Assembly (NCBI GenBank): GCA_029204045.2 | Contig: CM055064.1 | Location: 9,374,323 to 9,438,322 of the forward strand | DNA: 64,000 nucleotides | Direction: 5' to 3' | DNA from: Tillandsia leiboldiana | Taxonomy: Eukaryota > Streptophyta > Magnoliopsida > Poales > Bromeliaceae | Shown: piece after piece, positions 31,861-42,396 of the stretch | Layout of the letters: each line of letters starts with the position of its first letter | Numbering within the stretch: the first letter of the stretch is position 1 | Program-made: the position numbers and the translations under genes | The notes under the pieces: model-generated | Told to the model about the DNA's origin: nothing | What the model saw: the letters and a program-made list of their open reading frames with translations, nothing else | Databases searched by the model: none

Positions 31861-34200
31861 GGCTTCTTTGCATTTCTTTTGGGCTTTTAGACTTCTTTTC
31901 ACAATGGCCTCTTCAGAAGAGTTTTTCCTCCCTCAGTGCTCTACACTTTGGTGGATCCCGGGGATTTTTCGGAGGCACGCATCCCGAGGTTCGCGATTTC
32001 ACGGCGCGGCGCGACGCTTGCTCACCGGCGACCCGCTTCGTCCCTTTTCAGTGTACGGACTCCCCGACTCACCCCGACCTCGGATTTAGGCGATTCTTGC
32101 ACCGTTGGACTCACGACAGGTAGGACTTCCACTCCTGTGTTTTGAGGTTTCTCGTTTTCCATGCTGACCTTGGAGTTTCCCGAGCTTCCATTTGACCCCT
32201 TTTTCTTAGCTGATTTTTGGACAGCACTGCGGTGTTCTAGCCGTATCTTTTCGCACAGACGTCGGATCGAGGCGATTCAAAAGGCATTTTTCATCTTCAC
32301 TTCGCAAGGAATCTCCTGAATTTTTCCCTGAATTTTTGGAATATTTTCCGAAGGTGAAAGTCTCATTTCACTGTAGTTCTTTGACACAGATTTTCTGGAC
32401 AGTTTAGTTTGGGGTGTTTCCCTTGCAGAATTTGTAACTCAGCGTAGAAAACTCATTTCGACGGGTTCGTCGCGAGGATCGCGACAGTATTTATCTGAGA
32501 TTTTTCCGGGCATTACTCACAGGTGAAAACAGACAAATAGTGGACTGCTGTAATTGGGGACATATTTTGTGATATATTGTGTGATTAAATGTTGTATGTT
32601 CTTTTGGGGAATGCTGTACAGTTTTGTGGAGGTTGTTTGGACCGAGCGTGGACATCACTTTTGGGACCAGGATTTAGCGCTCGAGGTGGGTGTTGTTGCG
32701 AATCTCTTAATTTTGACTACCCACTAGGCTTATTGGAGTGTTTACCATGTTAGGAAGCTAATTACACCCCTTGAACAATATTTGCATGTCGATGTGAGAT
32801 AGATGGGATATATGTTAGTACTTGCTTACTAATGACATTAGTGAATTAGAATGGTAATATCACTTGAGAGATAGAAGGCTCTATTAGTAATATTGTGGAT
32901 ATTATGCATGATTTACTAGTACATAGGGTACTTAGACCATTGTGATGAATTGTTGCCGGCATGCTTTATTTCACGGACACTTGCATCTATTTTACCAAGT
33001 ACAGGACAATTGCATGCTTGTTTGGACATTTGGTTAGGCCACTATTTACTGCTGCACTATCATATTGGGAAATGACTTAGGAGAAACCATATTTAGTTGT
33101 TCTCCTTTCTATTCAGTTGCATGTTGCTCAAGTTAGAGCAGGGGTATGGGATAGTGTAGTTGAGGCCATCGAGTCAGGGTCAGATTAGACTCGATATGGA
33201 TCGTGGGGCATTGTGGCAACCGCGGACATTGGGCGGTTAGCCAGCTGTTGATTACTTTATCAGATTTGGACTTGTGGGGTGTTGCGGCGACCGCAGACAT
33301 TGGGCGGTTGACCGGATATTTTACTTATGCATCAGATTGGGTATCAGGTTTCTTTAGTTGATAGAGATTTCCACTTTGATCATAGTCATGATCAAAGTCC
33401 TGCTAGACTGAGATACTTGTTACAGAGCTATTTTACTCGTGTGGGTCGCTCCCCTTGAGTGCCACTCCGGAGTGTGTGATCGGACGGTTATAGTTGCCGA
33501 TCTGTTACTTATTTTGGGATGCGAGCCATGTGGGCCGATCCCGCGGTTTCGAGCCATGTGTGCAGATTCCGCTGAGCAGGCAATGCCAGTTCTACTGGTG
33601 GCACATGATTGGGTTATTGGGACAGATACAGTTTTCTGATGCATTCATACAGTCATCTCTTTTGATACTGCATTTAGAGGCATTGTAGTGATAGTTTTTC
33701 CTTATCAGTAGCCTTTTTAGTTTACTACTGTTTTTCCCGATTTGCCTCTAGTACTCCTAGTGGGCACGTCAGAGTTTGAGGTTTTCCCACTAGGGGAGGC
33801 TACTGTTTTATATAGTAGTTCTCACCCCCATTGTCTCTCTTTTTATTTTCTCCCTTTGTTTTGCAGAGTCTTCTACGGGAGTTGCAGGGCCGTCTTGGGC
33901 AGAGCGAGGCAAGCAGATAGCGGATTAGGTAGTTCATCTACCCCCGACTTCGAGTTTAGTCGTGTATCAGTTGTACCCCTTTCTTATCTCAGACAGTTGT
34001 AGTTTATTTTGGGTCTGGCTCTTGCCAGCTGTTTGTACTTTTGGTGAGCTGGGAGAGACACTTGTATATTTTGAGAGTTTTTACTTTGCTTTTACTTTCT
34101 AGCTGTAGTCTGAGATGTAGTAGCTTTATTTTAACTCTGTTTATGCTCCTTTATCTATATCTTTTATATCTCTTATATCTGAGCAGGTTACCAGCGCTTC

Positions 34201-34226
34201 GTGTACACGGGAAATTCTGTGTGCAC
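34201..34226 (+). other. U5 variable-stem hairpin (Gyp-6)
   Basis: GTGTACAC / GTGTGCAC (one G-T pair), 10-nt loop, after the conserved CGCTTC block. Confidence 0.75.
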
Positions 34227-34276
34227 GGCGGATCTGTGGACGGGCCCGGGTTCTGGTTTACACCTGGGGCGTGACA

Positions 34277-36330
34277 CTGTCCCTTCTGCTCTCTCAACTC
34301 GGCAGGTGCCATCCGATAAGGTGCCTTCGAGATTAGCGCGGTTCTCGAAACCACGTCAATCACAATCTCTATCTCCCTCTCCGGCGGCATAGTCGTCAAC
34401 TCAGGGGGAAACACATCCGGGAACTTGCGGACGATAGGGATATCCTCGAGTCCCGGTGCCGCCGTAGGCACCTCAACAATAGTCGCCAGGAAGGCAGTGC
34501 AACCTCTACTCATCATCCGCCTAGCCCTCGCCGAAGAAACGGTTGCTGCAAACAGCGTGCTATGGCAGCCTCTGTAGATGAACTCCTCCTGCCCTGGCTC
34601 GCGGAGAGTCACAGTCCTCTCTCTGCATTCTATGGTGGCAAAGTACCGCGACAACCAATCCATACCCAGTACAACGTCAAAATCCTGGAGCTGCCGTAAG
34701 ACAAGCAAGTCTGCCGGCAAGATCCCAGATCCCAACTGCATTGGGCAAGCCCTACAGTACTCCTCGGCATGCAAAATATGATCTAGAATCCGAACCTCTA
34801 ATGCATGCGACAATGAATCTATCTCTAAACCATGTAGGGATACAAATTCTCTACTAATAAAAGAGTGTGAAGCACCAGTATCGAAAAGAGCTCGAGTACG
34901 AATAGCGGAAATCAAAATAATACCTATGACGACGTGGTCAGCCGCCGAAGCATCCTCTACGTGCGCAGCATAAACACGCCCGCTCGGCGTTGGTGGTCGT
35001 CGCTCCGGCTGTCGCGAGGAAGAAGCACGATCAGGCATACCGTAAGCCGCAGAAGGTCCCGCGATCTGTAGAGGAATGGGGGAAGCTGACGCTGTCGAGG
35101 GTGCTGGGAATCCCACTCTGGGGCACAACGCCTGAAAATGACCAGTCTAACCGCAACGGAAGCATCGACCCTGCCTCTGAGTACACTGGCTCGGCGGGTG
35201 CGGTCCTTCACAAATAATACATCTATCCTGGCGTGGCTGCCGCTGAAACTGTTGCTGCTGTTGAGATTGCTGCTGCTGAGGCGGTCGTCGCTGTTGTTGC
35301 TGCTGGGGGTGACGGGGTCCACCAGACCTCTGGCGCCCTTGAAACCCACGACCCTGAGAATGGAATCGTGGAGGTCTCGGAGGCCCCTGCCGGCTCGTCT
35401 GTCCCCCGTCAAAAGGTGCTGGGCGCTTCGCCCCTGAACCCACTACGGGGGAAAGGGTCATCTCCTCCATCACTACCACCCCGCGCTCAACATACAGTGT
35501 CTGCTCCATCGAGGCATCCAGAGTCTGCAGTCTGAGCGAACGAACAAACTGATAAATATCTTGGCGCAAGCCCCGCTCAAACATGTAAATCCTATGCGCC
35601 TCATCCCTGGCCGCGTGTGGTACACTGTTCAATAGCCGGTTGAAATCCACAATGTACTCCTGTACAGAGCGGCCTCCTTGCCAAAATTTTTCAACTCCTC
35701 CTCCAGCCTCTGTCTGACACTCTCAGAAAAGAAGGCTCCAAGAAGAAGGCTGCGGAACTCCTCCCAAGTAAGCAGCTGGGTCCCAGGCGGACCAACAGGT
35801 CGCACTCGTCGCCACCAAGCCTCGGCATTGGTCTCCAAAAAGTTTGTCGCCAGAAGTACCTGAAACCTCCCCTCGATAAAAAGGGTCTCAAAAAGTCGCT
35901 CCATAGCCGTGATCCAAGACTCTGCCTCCCACGGCTCCAAACTCCGCCCGGAGAAACGAGACGGGTCGAGCTAGCGGAACCTCATCAAGCAATCAACAAC
36001 CTCCCACTGCTCCATAGGGATCAACTGTCCCAACGGCCTGGATGGCTGTCTACTGGTAACAGGCGCAATAGGGGTTGCCGGTACCGCTAGTACAACTGGG
36101 GGTGCCGCAATCGGCGAAGAAGGTGCAGGGGAACTCTCAGGGGGTGTTGTAGCCTGCTGCACCCTCTACTCAAGCAGGCGCATTATCCGGTCCACGGTCT
36201 CCGACATCTGGGCCATCTGAACCTGAAGCTCCTGTATTTCTCTCTTCTGGCCCTGCCCAGACTCCTCCTGCTTAGACTCATCGGAGGATAAAGGCTGAGA
36301 ACGCGTTAGTATCCTGCGCCACGGAGGCAT
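34277..36330 (-). pseudogene. Gyp-7 Gag-protease-RT start, broken
   Basis: The start is at 36330 (MPPWRRILTRSQ). Pieces in order: the N-terminal heptad stretch (MAQMSETVDRIMRLLE), a Pro-rich linker, the capsid domain (SLEPWEAESWITAMERLFETLF, EAWWRRVRP), a Gln-rich stretch, CIICEGPHPPSQC, the knuckle CFRCG..GHFQALC, protease DTGASHSFIS, LGMDWLSRYFATIEC and RT start APYRMAPAELRE. There it is cut by the Gyp-6 LTR. Three in-frame TAG stops occur (about 36168, 35965 and 35147-35149), each where CAG would restore Gln in the family pattern; the last lies inside the zinc knuckle. One frameshift lies near 35640. Confidence 0.88.
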
Positions 36331-36425
36331 CGCTCTCACTTACTACAAAAGAAGAATATCAGAACCAAAACAACACTCGACCCAATCTAGCGAAAGTCTA
36401 AGGCATGTCCCCCCTTCCTATAGCA

Positions 36426-36449
36426 CTATGTTGTCTGCAGCCAACATAG
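36426..36449 (-). other. Leader hairpin with CTGCAG loop and a compensatory pair (Gyp-7)
   Basis: Same structure as in Gyp-2, Gyp-5 and LARD-1, but the closing pair is C-G (stem CTATGTTG / CAACATAG) instead of T-A. Both sides changed, so pairing is preserved. Confidence 0.82.
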
Positions 36450-36610
36450 CCGCTTACCGGGAGAAGACATGTCAATCACTCAACCCATCCCTTGGGAGAG
36501 TTAGGAAACTCAATCAGGACTCTCGCTAACAATCACGACTCTCACGTGAGTCATCCTAGGGTCCAACCACAAGCCTAGGGTTTCTAAGTCCACAATGACC
36601 TACATCCTAG

Positions 36611-36622
36611 GCTCTGATACCA
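36611..36622 (-). other. Primer-binding site, initiator Met-tRNA (Gyp-7)
   Basis: TGGTATCAGAGC on the minus strand, 8 nt from the LTR end. Confidence 0.93.
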
Positions 36623-36685
36623 CTCTAATTTGTCACGCCCCGAGGTCGAAACTGCGACCCGGGCCCGCCAACAGATCCGCCGCCC

Positions 36686-36703
36686 ATACGGGAGGCCCCG
36701 TAT
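36686..36703 (-). other. U5 variable-stem hairpin (Gyp-7)
   Basis: ATACGGG / CCCGTAT, 7 bp, 4-nt loop. Confidence 0.77.
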
Positions 36704-38737
36704 AGACGAAGCGACTAACCTGCAAAAGATAATACTAGCCACTATACAGATATCAGAGCAGAAAGGTAAAGTGCTGAAATAAATAAATACAACTCCAAAT
36801 AGTACATGTCAGATCCTCACAATACAAATATCTCTCCAAAATAAAGCTCTCAAGTAAAATAAATACAAGATACCACCAAACCATTGACAGTACTAAAACA
36901 TCATCTAAAGGAGTACATCTACTCTCTCGCTGAAAACGGGTAGGGATCTAACTCGCGACTTCCTTACCTCGGTCAGATGGAGCAGCAACTGGAGCAGCAG
37001 CAATTGGAGAAGAAGTCCCTGAAAAATGGTCACCAACAGCGGGTGTGAGAACTACAACCAACAGTAGTTCTCAGTGGGTACCGCCACCAAGCCCGACGGT
37101 CTACCCACTAAGTCTACTAGAGGCATAAAGTAACAAATGCAGTACTATAAAGGAAAGACTGGAAATAACTCTACAGCTACTATGCCTCTATTTAAATGCT
37201 CAAGGGGTGATACAGATGAAACATGATGCATCTACTATCTCTCGATAAGACAATCACCCAATCTACACTGATTGCCATAGAGAGTCCAGTCAACCTGCGC
37301 CCACCTACTGCCATTACATCCACGGAGGACTGGACTTACGTAGGGCGTCTGTGACTACCCAAAAAGGGGCCAGCCAGAAGGACTGCGTCGACAAGTCGCG
37401 ATAGCAAAGTAACAGGTCTAGCTCCGGAGCGGCACTCGAGGGGCACGACCCCACCGAGGAAAGTATTCGCGCATTTCTGTCAAGCTCAATATGGCTCATG
37501 CAGGCTATAATCCAAATCCACGATCAATAAGATCGACAGTACCCAAATCACATCTCTACCCCACTGGCTGGAAATACTAGACAGCTGGGACCCACCGTCA
37601 ACTCAGACGGCTCCTAAGACTAGCACTGATCTAATCACAGCTACCAGACTCCACTCGGCCCCGAGGCACGAGTGTAACATGCATCCCACAACATCCCGAC
37701 TACTCAGCCCACTACACGAACGAGGAACACTCTAAGTCCAGGAAAAATGAATAAATATGTGTGAGTGTCTAAAGCATAAATAAACTAGCCAAGTTTGGGA
37801 TTTCTACTAGTCTGGTTGAAACATGCAACATATGACAGGGTGCTAGGTCAAAGTTCCAATAATAGCATTTAATTTAACTAAACGTAAATAGGGAACATTA
37901 ACCAACATGATCTCAATATCAACACAAGGAAATATCATCTCCCGCAAACATGCTTTCTTTCATATCTCACAAACACGCATGCTCACTATCATATAGAATT
38001 AGAGAACCGTCCGCCGGTTTTGGAGACAAAAGCAACCCATCTGAAAGCGCGCATCGATCCGAAGTCCAAATAAGCCGAAACTGAACGTGGATAATACTCA
38101 GATTTCCATGATTCCAATGAGCCCAAATACACCTGAAAACTCCCCCCGGGCACTGAGATAAAGACCAAACACCGCTGTAAGCAAAAATCCCCAAAGTTAC
38201 AACTCTGCGGAAAATCAGTCCAAAAGAAGTCAAAATATCACCTTCGAGATGACCTCCAAAAACTCGAATAAAAATATGACTGCGATCGTCGCAAAGCATA
38301 GATATCGATCGAGTCCTCACGGGCTGAAATCCGATAACCAAGCACCAAGATAAAAAATCAAACAAGCTCTGCTGTCAAAAAAAACCAGCAGCAAGAAAGG
38401 GGTTTAAAGATGCTCCAAAAACGCTAATAAAAACCCAAAACCGAGAGGAACGGTAGATATGAAAATCGAAGGTCTACCTCTCATGGAAGCGATGCCGTAG
38501 AAATCTGCTAAAACCTCCCTCGGGTCAGCCCAGGGGAGCCTACGGACGAAACGTCGACGGGAAAGATTGGTATCGATGGCACGTCGAAGCTTGCGATGTC
38601 GATGAAGAAGCAGAGGAAATGACTTCCAAAAAATCTCCGGGATCCCAAATATCGAAGAAAAAGACAAAAGAAGGTCCCTGCAGAAAATGTCCGCAAGAGG
38701 AAGTCTAAAAAAGCTCCAAAAGGCCGCACAAGGGGGG

Positions 38738-38747
38738 CTATTTATAG
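38738..38747 (-). promoter_or_regulatory. TATA box (Gyp-7 LTR)
   Basis: CTATAAATAG on the minus strand. Confidence 0.72.
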
Positions 38748-39055
38748 TCAAAACCCCAAAAAAACCAAATTCTGGACGTTGGGGGACGTTTTCGGGCGCC
38801 CAAAAGTTTCGGGGGCCTAACAGGGGACATGGGTCCCCGATCCGAGCAGCGCTCGGATCTTTTCGGACACGCCGCATGTCCCTCCCACGCAACAGCGGTG
38901 GCGGGGCCAACCGAGCCACGCCACGTGGCCCGACCACCCCTGTGGGGCAGGTGGCGCCAGCCAACCGCGGGGCGCCATGTGGCGCCCCTGCATGCTCCCC
39001 ATACCGCCCGTGCACCTGCCCCACCTGCCCCCGCACGTCCAGCACAGTGACCGGC

Positions 39056-39074
39056 CCAATCCGCAGCCGCCACG
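39056..39074 (-). promoter_or_regulatory. CCAAT-N10-CACG module (Gyp-7 U3)
   Basis: CCAAT 39056-39060, CACG 39071-39074, reading CCACGTGGC. Confidence 0.72.
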
Positions 39075-39313
39075 TGGCCCACCTCGCCTCCTCACTGGTC
39101 CTGGTGCACGCGAAAGTTGGCCGTCGACCGGCCCACTCCAGAATTCGGCCCAATGGCCCAACAAGTCTGAAAATAGTAATTTTTCACTGTTTTCGTGTGC
39201 TGAGTCCGTTTTTGGGGTCCGTTTGACGCACAATGCACTTGATACACCAAAAATAGGTGTTTTCTCACTGCCGACCACCCAGTCAAGTTGTACAGGAAAA
39301 TAGGGACACCACA

Positions 39314-42300
39314 GTTCCACTCGGACTGCGTTGACAAGTTGCGAAAGATAAGTAACAGGCCTAGCTCTGAAGCGGCACTCGAGGGGAGTGACCCCACCGT
39401 GGAAAGTATCCGCGTATCTCTGTCAAGCTCAATATGGCTCATGCAGGCTATAGTCCAAAAACCATGATCAATCAGATCGATAAAGTCCAACTCACAACAC
39501 TAACCTACCGGCTGGAGGTACTCAACGGTCGGGATCGCCGTCAACTAAACGGCTCCTAAGATAAGATATCAAACTCAAAATGCTAAAGCTCAGTGGCTAG
39601 AGATACTCCACAACCGACGACAACGAAGGGTCCGAAAACCCCGAAAGACTAGTACCTACAACCGAAATCAAACAAGAACAAGCTATAGACATAGCCTCTC
39701 GTTGTTCTCGACCCGAGGAAGAAAACAGACCTTAGAACCCAGATCACTCGAACCCTCCCGGGCGAGGAAGTTTAGAGGAAAAGACGATATTTATTACTGA
39801 AAACTGTTTTCACTCGAACCCTCTCGGGGTGAGGACCAAAATAATTCCTTTTTATAAAACCATCTTGATTTAAGAAAACTCATTTTTATGAATTTTAGTT
39901 CTTTTAGGGAAATCAGTTAGAAAACAAGTTTTATTCCCAAACCCCGAAGGGCTAATGCCTTTGCCTAATCTAACAAGAACAGACTCCAGCGACCCTTCCA
40001 CGTTTGGAAGGAAAATATTGGTTTACTAAAATTATGTATGTCCAAAAAGATTCTGGGTTCAAGATCCTGAAATCAAAGGCGCACTACTACCATGAATTCA
40101 GTGGCGATAAACCGAACGGAGAAACTCGACGACCCGGGACCACCGTTTACCCAAACGGCTCCCGACACGAGTACAAGACTAGCCATAGCTACCAGACTCC
40201 ACTCGGCCCCCAGGCACGAGCGCAACATGCATCCCACAAAACCCAACAACTCGGTCCACTATCTGGGCGAGGAAAAACTCTATGTCCAGGAATGAATATG
40301 TAGAGTGTGGGGGTGTCTAAAGCATAAAAGAATCTAGCCCAGATGAGGGTTTTCTACTAGTCAGGTTTACACATGCAACATATGATAGGGTGCTAGGTAA
40401 AAGTTTCAATATTAACATTTATAAATGTGATAAACAATAAATGGGTTCTAACATGCAAGATACAAGTTAAACATCAATCAAGGGTAATGCAACATTATAA
40501 CCTCTAAACATAACCCAACTAGCTCAAGATGAACATAAACAACACAAGGATTTCATCTACCATAATTGAACATTACCACATATAAGATCCTAGATCCATG
40601 ATCATGTACCAAAACTCAAGTAAGCATCCATCATCATAACATAGATTAAATCCCATGCTTACATAATCACACACAAGTTATACACTAAAAATGCATGCTT
40701 GCTAACAATTAGAATTAGGGGACCGTCCGCCGATTTTGGAGACAAAAATAACTCACCTGAAAAAGGTCGATCCAAAGCCCGATCAAGCTGAAATCCGGCG
40801 TGAAGAAATCTCGACTCCTCAAGGAAATAATGGCGCAGAAAACACCCCAATCTGACTCCCGGATTGGGCGCAAATGACGAAATAACAAACACTGCGCGGT
40901 AATATCCAAAAATTCAGCAATAGTCCAAGGTGATAAGGTAAGGAATTTTCAGCAATAATTATATCGAAGCAAGGTTCTAACAGTGATACAAAGTGTTCTT
41001 AATCCCATAGACCCTTCCCAAACATCGAAAAATCCATTAGGCATCCTAGATAAATAGCAATCAACAAAACCACATCATGCTATCCAAAACAGGGCATTGA
41101 AATAAAGCTTAGTGTTCAAGGATTTTTAGAGCTTAAATTAAAAGTCATTCTTCTTAAGTTCCAACATGAAAAATGCTCTTTTATATCTTGTGAACACATC
41201 CATACAAAGAGATCCTCAAAAATCATGATAATCTCGTAGCTACCACCATACAAAAGCTCATGGCTCAAAGGAACACGAAAAAACTGCACTGCCAAATATC
41301 TGCATTAAAGGGTTAGAAAGATGGCAAAATTTACCTAGCCAAACGAGCTCCGAATTTAAAAATAAAGGTGGCGATGGATTCCTCGTCGAGTGTAGATGTG
41401 AATCGAGTTAAAGAACTCCTAAATCCGAGCTCGTATGAAAGAGAAAACTCAAAATTACTCAAGAGTGTCCAAGCACAAAATCTGTGCGTGATGATTTCAG
41501 AAAAACAAAAAATACTCAGAAGAATCCCATGATCCACGAAAAAAGTTGAATACCAAACTTGTAGATTTACCTCTTGTAGATATCCCTTCCAAATTTCAGC
41601 TCGAAATTCCAAGAATGAGGTCTAGAGGAATTTTGCACTAAAATGCGACAGTGAAGCTCCGAAACAGCATTAATGGTGGAGCAACTCTTGAGGGTGAAGA
41701 AGGTGGCCTCCAAGCTTCATATGGTCTTCAATGGTGGAGTGAAGTTGTGGAAGAGGAAGATGTTGCTACTGTGAAGAGTCCTAGGTGCACCAGCTAGAGG
41801 AGAAGGAGAAAGAACTACAACATGAAGAAGAAGAAAAAGAAAAGAAGGAAAAAGAAAGAAGAAAAAAGAAAAAAAAAAACAGGGAAGAGAGAGGCGGCTC
41901 GGGCTACAGTTGTAGCCCGGCCCGCTCCCAACCCACCCCGAGAAAACAGGGCGCCACGTGGCAGCCATCCAGGCGCCCCTGTAAAATGGGAGGACGGCCC
42001 GGATGGCGCGGCGTCGCGCCTTGTGGTTAGCGGGTGCCAACCACTAGTGCGACGCCGTGTGGCGCCCACTGGGGAGCAGCACGACGTGCGCCCACGTTCG
42101 GACACGTCGCCCAATGCAGAAGCGCCGCGTGGCCGGGCCGCCCAATCACGCACTGACACCTGTCCCGATCCCGCTTCGCTGCGCCCGGTGCACCACCAAT
42201 GCGTGTAGACCAGCATACAATGCAAAAATGCCCCGTAAGCCCAAAAAATTTCAAAAATAGCAATTTTTGACCGTTTTCGCGCGCTGAGTCCGTTTTTAGC

Positions 42301-42396
42301 ATCCGTTTGATGCACAATGCATTCTAAACACCGATAATAGGTGTTTTCTCACCGCCAAACACGCGGTCAAGCCACACGGGCAACCGGGACACCACA
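39314..42396 (-). mobile_element. Gyp-8: minus-strand LTR lacking its U5 end
   Basis: Starts (minus strand) TGTGGTGTCCCGGTTGCC at 42396, exactly where Gyp-9 coding sequence resumes, and is cut by Gyp-7 at 39314. It is related to the Gyp-10 LTR over the region with CTCTCGTTGTTCTCG (about 39690). U3 (about 41890-42250) has only one-mismatch CCAAT-N10 modules. Downstream lies a long purine tract on the plus strand. The AT-rich middle (39900-41700) shows no gene. Confidence 0.82.
41790..41882. repeat. GAA-rich purine tract
   Basis: Nearly uninterrupted A/G on the plus strand, a polypyrimidine leader in the sense of Gyp-8. It produces spurious Lys/Glu ORFs. Confidence 0.8.

Larger units (their letters stand above)
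31360..34276 (+). mobile_element. Gyp-6: plus-strand LTR lacking its 5' start
   Basis: Starts inside a GC-rich U3 where Gyp-5 is inserted and ends CGTGACA at 34276, where it abuts the pol of Gyp-7. It contains a CCAAT-N10-CACG module (31507), the palindrome ATTCGGGCGCCCGAAT (31797), TATA (31852), CAACCGC hairpins (33217, 33288), CACTCCGGAGTG (about 33463) and TTTTGCAGAGTC (33859). Its end matches the Gyp-1/2/5 group, but in the opposite orientation. Confidence 0.87.
36631..39313 (-). mobile_element. Gyp-7 5' LTR, 2683 bp
   Basis: Minus strand TGTGGTGTCCC (39313) to CGTGACA (36631). U3 has one perfect CCAAT-N10-CACG module (39056-39074) and a CCAAC relative near 38907. TATA reads on the minus strand at 38738-38747. 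The flank at 39314 is the interrupted Gyp-8 LTR. Confidence 0.9.

Noticed and set aside
41785..42030. Lys/Glu-rich small protein
   Set aside because: It is the translation of a GAA-rich purine tract that is a pyrimidine leader in the sense of the Gyp-8 LTR.
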